This document shows, piece by piece, positions 1-5,543 of a stretch of 5,685 nt of DNA. Made by a program: the position numbers and the translations under genes. The stretch lies in assembly GCA_003219225.1 (NCBI GenBank), contig QHPZ01000262.1:1-5685 (forward strand). The letters are read 5' to 3'. Under the pieces are notes generated by a model, which saw only the letters and a list, made by a program, of their open reading frames with translations, searched no databases and was not told the origin of the DNA. Within the stretch, counting starts at the first letter, position 1. The number at the start of each line of letters is the position of its first letter. This DNA comes from Verrucomicrobiota bacterium (GTDB lineage Bacteria; Verrucomicrobiota; Verrucomicrobiia; Chthoniobacterales; UBA10450).

Positions 1-407
1 AACAGCTCATATGTTTTCGGCAGCACACCGGCGAGCTGTGGGTTGTCGCGCTCGATCGCACGCATCGCGTCGTTCACCTTCGACCCGATGTTCGCGCCTT
101 CCGGGAGCTTCAGCAGAAAATCGAAGCGTGCGTCCGGCGCGAGGAAGATGATCCCTTCAGCCGTGTATGCGTTTGGATCATTCAACCGCGAACCGCGTCG
201 ACTACCTTTCTCTTTTTTCTCCAGGCTGGCGCGTTGCTTCGCGAATCGAACTTCCGCAAATCGCAAAAAGATAAGGCCGAGAACCGGCCCAGAATATTGT
301 TGCGGGTTTAGACCCGAGTTAGCTCGCAGTTGGTCAGCTGCCTCCCAAAGTCGCTTTTCGAGCTTTCCGTTTGCTTCGTCCTTTTCTGAAGGGGCGATCC
401 ATTGCAT
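1..407 (-). CDS. hsdM: Type I restriction-modification DNA methyltransferase subunit HsdM, N-terminal part (runs off left edge)
   Basis: The minus strand reads openly from ATG at 407-405 to the window edge: 135 full codons with no stop. HsdM is the modification subunit of type I systems. With HsdS it methylates adenine in a bipartite site and it is also required for cutting by HsdR. The visible part is the helical HsdM N-terminal domain. Residues 20-34 read LWEAADQLRANSGLN, then QQYSGPVLGLIFLRF (36-50), RRGSRLNDP (70-78) and AEGIIFLAPDARFD (83-96). These are the hallmark strings of this domain, as I recall the family. The catalytic SAM-binding region and the NPPF motif would lie beyond the edge. 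An in-frame TAA at 422-420 fixes ATG 407 as the earliest start. No convincing Shine-Dalgarno precedes it. The transketolase stop is 65 nt upstream on the same strand, so read-through is possible, but the functions are unrelated. Whether hsdS and hsdR follow cannot be seen. Confidence 0.88.
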   Translation of the reverse strand, partial: MQWIAPSEKDEANGKLEKRLWEAADQLRANSGLNPQQYSGPVLGLIFLRFAEVRFAKQRASLEKKEKGSRRGSRLNDPNAYTAEGIIFLAPDARFDFLLKLPEGANIGSKVNDAMRAIERDNPQLAGVLPKTYEL

Positions 408-432
408 GCGCGCGCAATTTTAGCCGAAGTTT

Positions 433-452
433 TTTCCACTGAGTAGTGGAAA
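433..452. repeat. Perfect 8-bp inverted repeat (hairpin) in the tkt-hsdM gap
   Basis: TTTCCACT (433-440), a GAGT loop (441-444) and AGTGGAAA (445-452) form an exact inverted repeat. It lies 20 nt past the transketolase stop and about 25 nt before the hsdM start, both read on the minus strand. On the minus strand the stem is followed by A residues, and on the plus strand by GAGCC. Neither direction gives the U-tract of a classical intrinsic terminator. It could be a weak terminator, an mRNA-end stabiliser for tkt, or an operator for hsdM. The repeat is seen directly; the role is inferred. Confidence 0.55.
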
Positions 453-472
453 GAGCCGGGATCAGGCAGAAA

Positions 473-2458
473 TCAGAGCGACTTCGCCGCTTCGACGACG
501 TGCGCGGCGTCGATGCCGAACTCTTTCATCACTTCTGCGCCGGGCGCGCTGAGGCCGAAGCGATGGAGGCCGATGACTTTGCCGTCGAGCCCGACGAATT
601 CATACCACGTATCGGGCACGCCGGCTTCGATGGCGACGCGTTTGCGGCAGCCGTTCGGCAAAACTTCTTCGCGGTACTCGGCCGACTGGCGCTTGAAACG
701 TTCAAAGCATGGCATCGAAACGACGCGCACGCCTTCGCCGAGCTGGTTGGCGGCGGCGAGCGCGTGTTGGAGTTCGCTCCCGCTCGACATGATGATGAGC
801 TCGAGTTTGCCTTTTTCTTTTTTCGCGATGTAACCGCCGCGCCGTACGCCTTCTCGGCGCAACGTAAGAACGACATCATTGAGGATCGGAACGGTTTGTC
901 GGGTCAGCACGATCATCGTCGGCCCGTCCACGCGTTCCATCGCGGCAACGAATGCGCCGGCCGTTTCTTCCGGGTCGGCGGGACGAATCAGATCGATCTG
1001 CGGCATCACCCGCACTGAACTCACTGTCTCGACCGGTTCATGCGTCGGACCATCTTCACCGACGCCGATTGAGTCGTGCGTGAAAATGTAAACGTTCGGA
1101 AGCTTCGATAACGCCGCGAGTCGGATGGAGGCGCGGCAGTAATCGGTGAAGACCATAAACGTCGCGCCGGACGCGCGGAAAATTCCGTGATACGAAATTC
1201 CGTTCAGGATCGCGCACATCCCGTGCTCGCGGATGCCGAACCGAATGTTGCGGCCGCTTGGATCATCGCGGGTGAAATCTTCCCCCTCCTTGATATAATT
1301 CATGGTCGACCCATGCAGATCGGCGCTGCCACTCATGAGCAACGGCATCTCGCGCGCGATCGGCTGCAAGACTTCGCCGCCGGCTTTGCGCGTCGCCAGC
1401 TTCGCGTCTTTCGGGAACTCGGGAATTTTTGACAGCAAATCGGCCGGAACTCGGCGTTGGACACCGTCGTCGAGCACCTTCGCTTTATCCGGATTCGCGT
1501 CGCGCCAGTCGTTGTAGGTTTTTTCCCAGCGCTCGTAATCAGCGAGCAGTTTCTTTTTGTGCTGAGCGAAGTAATCGCGCACCTCCTGCGAGACAAAATA
1601 ATGCTCCTCCGGCAGGCCGAGACCTTTGCGGCCGGCATCGACGAATTTCGCGCCGGCTTCGCCATGCGCTTTGTAAGTGCCGGCGACTTCGGGAACGCCT
1701 TTGCCGATCAATGTGTGCGCGATGATGAACTGCGGTTTTCCGTTGTTCCGCTCTTTTGCAACGTTGAGCGCGTCGAGGAACTCCTGCATGTCCTGGCCGT
1801 CGATCTCCTGCACATCGAAGCCGTAGGCTTTGAAACGCATGCCGGTGTCTTCGCTCTGGGTCGCTTTCGCCGGCGCGTCGAGCGTGACCGCATTGGAATC
1901 GTAGATGACGATGAGATTGTCGAGGCCGAGGTGTGCGCCGAGCGCGCTCGCTTCCGAGGCGACGCCTTCCTGCATGTCGCCGTCGCCGGCGAGGCAGATG
2001 ATGTGATTGTCGAGAATCTTGTGCTTCTCGGTATTGAAACGCGCCGCCGCCATTTTTTGCGAAACAGCGAAACCAACCGCGTTGCCCACGCCCTGGCCGA
2101 GCGGGCCGGTCGTGCATTCGACACCGGGTGTTTCGAAAAATTCCGGATGTCCTGGCGTTTTCGAATGCAATTGCCGGAAACGTTTGATCTCCGACATCGG
2201 CAAATCGTAGCCGCTGAGGTGCAGCCAGGCGTAGAGGAACATGCTGCCGTGCCCGGCGGAGAGAACGAAGTAATCGCGATTGATCCAGCGCGGCTCGTCC
2301 GGGTTATATTTGAGCGCGTAACCGTAAAGGACAGCGCCGATTTCGGCGCAGCCGAGCGGCAGACCGAGGTGGCCAGATTGCGAAGCTTGGACGGCGTCCA
2401 TGCAGAGGCCGCGCGCTTCGTTCGCAGCGTGCGAGAGGATTTCGGTGTTCAGGCTCAT
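473..2458 (-). CDS. tkt: Transketolase (thiamine diphosphate-dependent)
   Basis: Transketolase moves two-carbon ketol units between sugar phosphates in the cytosolic non-oxidative pentose phosphate pathway and needs thiamine diphosphate and Mg2+. The 661-residue length is normal for the family. The N-terminal thiamine-binding domain spans roughly 1-330. It carries His30, His70 (AGHGS) and His104 (PGH), GDGDMQEG at 158-165 with Asp159 and Asn189 as expected metal ligands, and His265 in KAHG. The pyrimidine domain (about 350-520) has the catalytic Glu411 in GIREHGM and the DSIGVGEDGPTHEP segment at 462-475 with His473. The C-terminal domain follows and ends normally. These residues match E. coli TktA with a constant offset of about four in the N-terminal half. 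One oddity is SGHLG where SGHPG is usual; another is GTYKAHG for GTHDSHG. All key catalytic residues are kept, so it should be active. The start is ATG at 2458 with no strong Shine-Dalgarno. A phosphoketolase or DXS identity is not supported. Confidence 0.97.
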   Translation of the reverse strand: MSLNTEILSHAANEARGLCMDAVQASQSGHLGLPLGCAEIGAVLYGYALKYNPDEPRWINRDYFVLSAGHGSMFLYAWLHLSGYDLPMSEIKRFRQLHSKTPGHPEFFETPGVECTTGPLGQGVGNAVGFAVSQKMAAARFNTEKHKILDNHIICLAGDGDMQEGVASEASALGAHLGLDNLIVIYDSNAVTLDAPAKATQSEDTGMRFKAYGFDVQEIDGQDMQEFLDALNVAKERNNGKPQFIIAHTLIGKGVPEVAGTYKAHGEAGAKFVDAGRKGLGLPEEHYFVSQEVRDYFAQHKKKLLADYERWEKTYNDWRDANPDKAKVLDDGVQRRVPADLLSKIPEFPKDAKLATRKAGGEVLQPIAREMPLLMSGSADLHGSTMNYIKEGEDFTRDDPSGRNIRFGIREHGMCAILNGISYHGIFRASGATFMVFTDYCRASIRLAALSKLPNVYIFTHDSIGVGEDGPTHEPVETVSSVRVMPQIDLIRPADPEETAGAFVAAMERVDGPTMIVLTRQTVPILNDVVLTLRREGVRRGGYIAKKEKGKLELIIMSSGSELQHALAAANQLGEGVRVVSMPCFERFKRQSAEYREEVLPNGCRKRVAIEAGVPDTWYEFVGLDGKVIGLHRFGLSAPGAEVMKEFGIDAAHVVEAAKSL

Positions 2459-2584
2459 GCAGCGGGAGCAAAACTTATGAGTTCACATTTCAGGTTGCGC
2501 AAACTCTTTCCGGCAGAGGCAAGATCGACAACTCCATTTCCCCTGCTGGCAAATGCGACGCCAAAATCTAGAATCTGATCGCAC
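2459..2584. promoter_or_regulatory. Divergent intergenic region between tkt and the DUF697 gene
   Basis: This 126-bp gap separates the minus-strand tkt start from the plus-strand ATG at 2585, so promoters for both directions should lie here. Toward tkt there is a weak candidate pair read on the minus strand: TTGCGC (2502-2497) and CATAAG (2479-2474) with 17-bp spacing. The first element is part of the 8-bp palindrome TTGCGCAA (2495-2502). The better plus-strand candidate is listed separately. These assignments rest on consensus matching by eye. Confidence 0.35.
2546..2574 (+). promoter_or_regulatory. Candidate sigma70-type promoter for the DUF697 gene
   Basis: CTGGCA (2546-2551, 4 of 6 to TTGACA) and TAGAAT (2569-2574, 5 of 6 to TATAAT) are 17 bp apart on the plus strand. 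Transcription would begin near 2580-2583, almost at the ATG at 2585. That ATG has no Shine-Dalgarno, which would fit a leaderless or nearly leaderless mRNA. This is inferred from consensus only. Confidence 0.3.
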
Positions 2585-2710
2585 ATGGATCAGCCGCTGG
2601 TTCTCAACGTCGTTACAAATCTCGAAGCCGTTCTGGCCAGGTTGCCACAGAAAATCCGAAAACCGGTTCTGCGTGAACTCACGCCATTGAAAGAGCTGTT
2701 TCCGCAAATC
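2585..2710 (+). other. Probable original N-terminal coding segment of the DUF697 gene, now out of frame
   Basis: From ATG 2585 this frame encodes about 40 residues that look like real protein: MDQPLVLNVVTNLEAVLARL followed by PQKIRKPVLRELTPLKELF, an amphipathic helical stretch. Beyond about 2710 the same frame turns into Arg/Ser/Ala-rich shadow sequence and stops at 2869. The convincing protein continues instead in the next frame from LPELLRLIF (2712 on). The downstream frame has a TGA at 2688-2690, so the two readings overlap only from 2691. The simplest reading is one gene split by an indel or short deletion at about 2700-2712. A separate tiny gene is less likely. It could also be a sequencing error. 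Confidence 0.5.
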
Positions 2711-2711
2711 G

Positions 2712-3704
2712 TTGCCCGAACTGCTGAGGCTAATTTTCGATCTTCGCCACGGCGAACAAACGCCGGCCGCAGCGCTGCCGATTTTTCGCTGGCAGGAAAT
2801 AAACGCGGGCGGCCGCGGCAAGCTCGCGGTGCTCGATGGGCGCGGCGCGCTCGATTCGACTGGCGCTGAACTCGAAACGGAACTGAAACGCGATGCGGCC
2901 GACGTGATCTTTTTCGTGCATGAGACCGCCGGGAAGCGGCGTGCGAACAAAACGGAAATGGAAAATCTGCGCGCCTGCTTGAGGTGGAACGACGCCGGCG
3001 GGCGTGAAATAAAGATTGTGGGAGTCAGTTTTTCATCGCGCGGAGCAACAGCGATCAATGCGGAGCCGAGCGAACTTGCCGCCCGACTGGCCGAAGCGGT
3101 CCCGGACAGCAGCCGCTTGATCACGACGTCGGCTGTCGATCCGTCCGACACGTCCTCCGGTTCCGCGCGAGAGTTGATGTCGATCTTGACGCGAACATTG
3201 CCGAACGAAACCCGGATCGAACTGGCGCGCATCACGCGCGATCGTGAGCAGCAACGCGAGCTGGCACAGGTATTAGTGAAATCGACATGCGCGATCTGCG
3301 CAGCGATTGGCGCGCAACCGATCCCGCTGGCCGATCTGCCGATTCTCACGATGCTCCAGCTGGTGATGGTCTCCGGCATCATGTACGTGAGCGGCCGGGA
3401 GCGTAGTTTACGTGCGGCAACCGAATTTATCGGCGCGATCGGGGCAAACCTGGGTGTGGCGATGCTGTTGCGAGAGGGGGTGCGTGCGATCCTCAAGTTC
3501 GTGCCCGGCTGGGGCAACATTGTCTGCGGCATGGTCGCGGGCGCCGGCACGTATGCAATTGGGCGCGCCGCTACCGCGTTCTTTATCGAGGGGGCTTCTT
3601 TGAAAGAGGCGCGGCGCACCTATCTCGCAAGCCGGCAAAAGCCCAGACGCGCCACCATGCGCCTAGCAAATCGCGCGCAGACGTCGAACGAACCGGCCGA
3701 ATAA
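2712..3704 (+). CDS. DUF697-type membrane-associated protein with degenerate GTPase-like N-terminal domain (possibly 5'-disrupted)
   Basis: The 330-residue reading starts at TTG 2712, chosen only because it is the first usable codon; no ribosome site precedes it. Residues 1-165 look like the remains of a small GTPase fold. There is a helix LPELLRLIF, then KLAVLDGRG (37-45) with Asp42 and Gly45 in the DxxG position, and strands ADVIFFV (63-69) and IKIVGVS (100-106). No P-loop GxxxxGKS and no NKxD motif are present. Residues 170-295 resemble the DUF697 (YcjF-like) helical domain. They hold a charged helix (ELARITRDREQQRELAQVLV), the PIPLADLPILTMLQL motif (203-217) and hydrophobic segments near 208-227, 239-262 and 266-292. 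The tail (305-330) is basic. Such proteins often pair a GTPase-like domain with this membrane domain, and their role is poorly known. Here nucleotide binding is doubtful. The true start is probably at 2585, in another frame, making this a possible pseudogene. Confidence 0.72.
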   Translation: MPELLRLIFDLRHGEQTPAAALPIFRWQEINAGGRGKLAVLDGRGALDSTGAELETELKRDAADVIFFVHETAGKRRANKTEMENLRACLRWNDAGGREIKIVGVSFSSRGATAINAEPSELAARLAEAVPDSSRLITTSAVDPSDTSSGSARELMSILTRTLPNETRIELARITRDREQQRELAQVLVKSTCAICAAIGAQPIPLADLPILTMLQLVMVSGIMYVSGRERSLRAATEFIGAIGANLGVAMLLREGVRAILKFVPGWGNIVCGMVAGAGTYAIGRAATAFFIEGASLKEARRTYLASRQKPRRATMRLANRAQTSNEPAE

Positions 3705-3793
3705 AATTAGCCGGCGGTCGTCGCGTCTGCCTTTGGAATAACTTGTGAATAACCTCGCCGGCACGGCATACTTTGTTCACAGCTTTTCGTGAA

Positions 3794-3799
3794 TAAAAT
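3794..3799 (+). promoter_or_regulatory. Candidate -10 element for the ksgA-Nudix gene
   Basis: TAAAAT matches TATAAT at 5 of 6 positions, 42 nt before the start codon. The expected -35 area (about 3771-3778, CTTTGTTC) is a poor match, and it overlaps one of the DnaA-box-like repeats, so repressor competition is conceivable. This is weak evidence based on consensus only. Confidence 0.3.
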
Positions 3800-3832
3800 G
3801 GCAATTCCGTTCTCTTTCGCCGGCTGGTTGCC

Positions 3833-3836
3833 GAGG
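3833..3836 (+). promoter_or_regulatory. Ribosome binding site of the ksgA-Nudix gene
   Basis: GAGG lies 5 nt before ATG 3842. It supports that start, which also gives the normal short KsgA N-terminus ahead of the KKLGQNFL motif. It is the clearest Shine-Dalgarno-like site among the starts in this window. Confidence 0.5.
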
Positions 3837-3841
3837 CTACG

Positions 3842-5194
3842 ATGAAGCTCTCCGAGATCCCGGTGATTCTTCAGGAAATCGGCGTTTCGCCAGTCAAAAA
3901 GCTAGGACAAAACTTTTTGCACGATCAGAATCTCGCGCGCTGGATCGTCGATCAAGCCAATCTGACTGCTGAGGATTATGTAGTCGAAATCGGACCAGGT
4001 CTCGGCGCATTGACGGAATTGATACTGGACAAAGGGGCGCGTGTGCTGGCGTTGGAAAAAGACACGCGGCTGGCGAATTTTCTGCGCGCGCGTCTTTCGC
4101 ATCGGCGACTGGAGCTACGAAATGTTGACGCCCTCGATTTCGATGTGCGCGATTTGTATTGCGAAGGACGGGTCAAGCTGATCGGCAATCTTCCGTACAA
4201 CATTTCAAGTCCGCTGTTGACGAAGTTCGTAGATTATCCTAGCCCTATCTCACTGTGGCTGTTTACTTTACAAAAGGAAGTCGCCGCTCGCATTTCGGCT
4301 GCACCTTCTACGCACGACTACGGCGCTCTGACTTTGCGCGTCCAGTTACATCATCGCGTCGAACTGCTGCGCACAATTTCGCCAACTGTTTTTATTCCGC
4401 AGCCAGAGGTCGCTTCCGCGCTCGTGAGCATCTCTCCGCGCAATCCTCTTGAGCTGCCGGCGTGTGATGATCAACTGCTGATAAGTCTGGTGCGGAGCAG
4501 TTTTTCGCAGAGGCGGAAGCAATTAGCAAAAACGCTCGGCACGCACGCGATCGATTGGGAACGCGCTGCCGCCAGGCTCGGGTTCGATACAAAAGCGCGC
4601 GCCGAGGAGTTATCACTCGAGCAATGGATTGGGCTGGCGAATGAAATCGCGCCCATGTCTACAGGCGCGGCGCAGTCTTTTGGCCAGGAACGTTTTCCCG
4701 TGGTAGACGAGCTGGATCGAATCCTGCGCTATGCCTACCGCGTCCAGGTGCATGGGGATAACTTGCGCCATCGCGCCGTTCACATGCTCATTTTTAACCA
4801 GGCGGGCGAGGTTTACCTGCAGAAACGCGCCCGCTGGAAAGATCGACATCCGCTGCGGTGGGACTCGAGCGCGGGCGGGCACGTCTGCGCGGCCGAAGGC
4901 TACGATGAAGCCGCGCGACGCGAGCTGCAGGAAGAACTTGGGATCGAGGTGCCGCTGGAAAAAGTGCTCAAACTTCCTGCTTCGCTCAAAACCGATCAGG
5001 AATTCATCTGGCTTAATCGCGCCAATGTTCAGAATCAACTGAAGCCGAACCGCAACGAGATCGAAGTGGGCGGCTTCTTCACTCCAAAGATTGTTGACGG
5101 ATGGATGGCGGCGCGGCCGGAGGATTTCACGCCGGCATGCATGGAGTGTTGGCGAGCGGCGCGCGAAAAATCAGCGATCAATCCCGCAGCTTGA
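3842..5194 (+). CDS. ksgA: 16S rRNA (adenine1518/1519-N6,N6)-dimethyltransferase RsmA/KsgA fused to a C-terminal Nudix hydrolase
   Basis: The protein has 450 residues, against about 270 for ordinary KsgA. Residues 1-270 form a full KsgA, which dimethylates two adjacent adenines in the 3' hairpin of 16S rRNA late in 30S assembly. KKLGQNFL is at 19-26, the SAM motif VVEIGPGLGALT at 47-58, acidic Glu72 at the end of the second strand, Asp96 in NVDALDF, and the catalytic NLPYNISSPLL at 116-126. QKEVAARI is at 144-151, FIPQPEVASALV at 184-195 and FSQRRKQLAKTL at 221-232. After a linker (about 271-285) comes an Idi/YfcD-like Nudix domain. It includes LRHRAVHMLIF (308-318), YLQKRA (325-330) and WDSSAGGHV (340-348). 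Its Nudix box is exact, GX5EX7REUXEEXGU, at 346-368 with Gly346, Glu352, Arg360-Glu361, Glu364-Glu365 and Gly367. Nudix enzymes cleave nucleoside-diphosphate-linked compounds; the substrate here is unknown. One uninterrupted frame covers both. An internal ATG at 4655 (Met272) could start a separate Nudix product but has no clear ribosome site. Both halves look active. Confidence 0.93.
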   Translation: MKLSEIPVILQEIGVSPVKKLGQNFLHDQNLARWIVDQANLTAEDYVVEIGPGLGALTELILDKGARVLALEKDTRLANFLRARLSHRRLELRNVDALDFDVRDLYCEGRVKLIGNLPYNISSPLLTKFVDYPSPISLWLFTLQKEVAARISAAPSTHDYGALTLRVQLHHRVELLRTISPTVFIPQPEVASALVSISPRNPLELPACDDQLLISLVRSSFSQRRKQLAKTLGTHAIDWERAAARLGFDTKARAEELSLEQWIGLANEIAPMSTGAAQSFGQERFPVVDELDRILRYAYRVQVHGDNLRHRAVHMLIFNQAGEVYLQKRARWKDRHPLRWDSSAGGHVCAAEGYDEAARRELQEELGIEVPLEKVLKLPASLKTDQEFIWLNRANVQNQLKPNRNEIEVGGFFTPKIVDGWMAARPEDFTPACMECWRAAREKSAINPAA

Positions 5195-5196
5195 GT

Positions 5197-5484
5197 TCAT
5201 CGCCGTTGACGTCGCCTTCGTCGTGTCGATTTGTTCCGTCTGCTCGCAGTTAGGCCTGCTGGTTTGCGTTTCGCCAAAGTCCGCAAAGCCGCGCGTCTGA
5301 ATTTTCGCGCCGCGCGCCGCGCGCCTTCTTTCCCGCCATAAAGCGTGTCACTGAACATCCTAGTCAACACCGACGTGCCGCGCAGGAAATGCACCTGAAA
5401 GCCGTGGGTTTGCTTCCTGGCGCGCGCTTTGGTGTCGATGCGCCGAATGTTTGCTTCCGAATCGGGATTTGGATGTCTGGCCAT
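5197..5484 (-). CDS. Small basic protein with an AP2-like DNA-binding segment, possibly truncated
   Basis: This is a 95-residue, very basic protein from ATG 5484. An in-frame TAG at 5502-5500, with no start codon between, fixes the start. Residues 27-64 resemble a bacterial AP2-type unit: HGFQVHFLRGT, then LTRMFSDTLYGG and the helix KEGARRAARKFR. As known for the family, AP2 units have a three-stranded sheet plus one helix and bind DNA. The N-terminus (1-26) is also basic. After about residue 70 the sequence becomes Arg-dominated and ends RRRRRQRR. TASRRNKST (79-87) resembles the lead-in to a second AP2 unit, but the expected GVxGV strand does not follow. The 3' end may therefore be shifted or lost. 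The helix is encoded by a 7-bp tandem repeat. The stop is 2 bp from that of the convergent ksgA-Nudix gene. The N-terminal half looks real; the tail may not be native. The AP2 match is from memory of the fold pattern. Confidence 0.6.
   Translation of the reverse strand: MARHPNPDSEANIRRIDTKARARKQTHGFQVHFLRGTSVLTRMFSDTLYGGKEGARRAARKFRRAALRTLAKRKPAGLTASRRNKSTRRRRRQRR
5306..5325. repeat. 7-bp perfect tandem repeat inside the AP2-like gene
   Basis: The unit CGCGCCG is repeated 2.9 times without mismatch. It encodes, on the minus strand, part of the predicted helix (GARRAAR). Seven is not a multiple of three, so gain or loss of one unit would shift the reading frame of everything after it. Confidence 0.6.
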
Positions 5485-5543
5485 ATCAGTTAAATCAACC
5501 TAACGAGCGCCGAGCCGCGAGCAATGGCGGGTTCATAATCGAT
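5485..5543. other. Short gap between two minus-strand genes
   Basis: These 59 bp separate the small right-edge ORF from the AP2-like gene. I see no clear promoter, terminator or strong ribosome site. The nearest purine run to the AP2-like start is AGG about 14 nt upstream, too far to be convincing. Confidence 0.4.

Larger units (their letters stand above)
3705..3841. other. Intergenic region before the ksgA-Nudix gene with DnaA-box-like repeats
   Basis: This 137-bp gap is AT-richer than its flanks. Three 9-mers resemble the DnaA box TTATNCACA: 3744-3752 (minus strand, TTATTCACA, exact), 3773-3781 (plus strand, TTGTTCACA, one mismatch) and 3788-3796 (minus strand, TTATTCACG, one mismatch). 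The last two also form an inverted pair, TTCAC/GTGAA, over an 8-nt loop. The boxes may bind DnaA, may be an operator for another dimeric regulator, or may be chance in an AT-rich promoter region. No replication gene is visible nearby. Confidence 0.35.

Noticed and set aside
43..423. Plus-strand open frame of 126 codons at the left end
   Set aside because: It is antisense to the clearly recognisable HsdM N-terminus and is rich in Ser, Arg and Phe.
433..452. Intrinsic terminator for tkt
   Set aside because: The hairpin is real, but neither strand has a U-tract after it and the stem is short and not GC-rich.
1457..2578. Long plus-strand open frame of 373 codons opposite transketolase
   Set aside because: Transketolase on the other strand is unambiguous with all catalytic motifs. 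This reading has shadow composition and no motifs.
2483..3619. Long minus-strand open frame of 378 codons opposite the DUF697 gene
   Set aside because: It is Ser/Arg/Ala-rich without recognisable motifs and lies antisense to a gene with DUF697-like motifs in a GC-rich genome. It behaves as a shadow frame, though it is uninterrupted across the frame break.
3690..3716. CCGGC/GCCGG hairpin as a terminator after the DUF697 gene
   Set aside because: Only 5 bp pair and no U-tract follows. Such GC motifs are common by chance here.
3705..3841. Chromosomal replication origin
   Set aside because: Three DnaA-box-like sites are too few, and there is no AT-rich unwinding region, dnaA, dnaN or parAB in view.
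4655..5194. Nudix domain as a separate gene starting at the internal ATG
   Set aside because: There is no stop between the domains and no clear ribosome site before 4655, so one fused gene is simpler.
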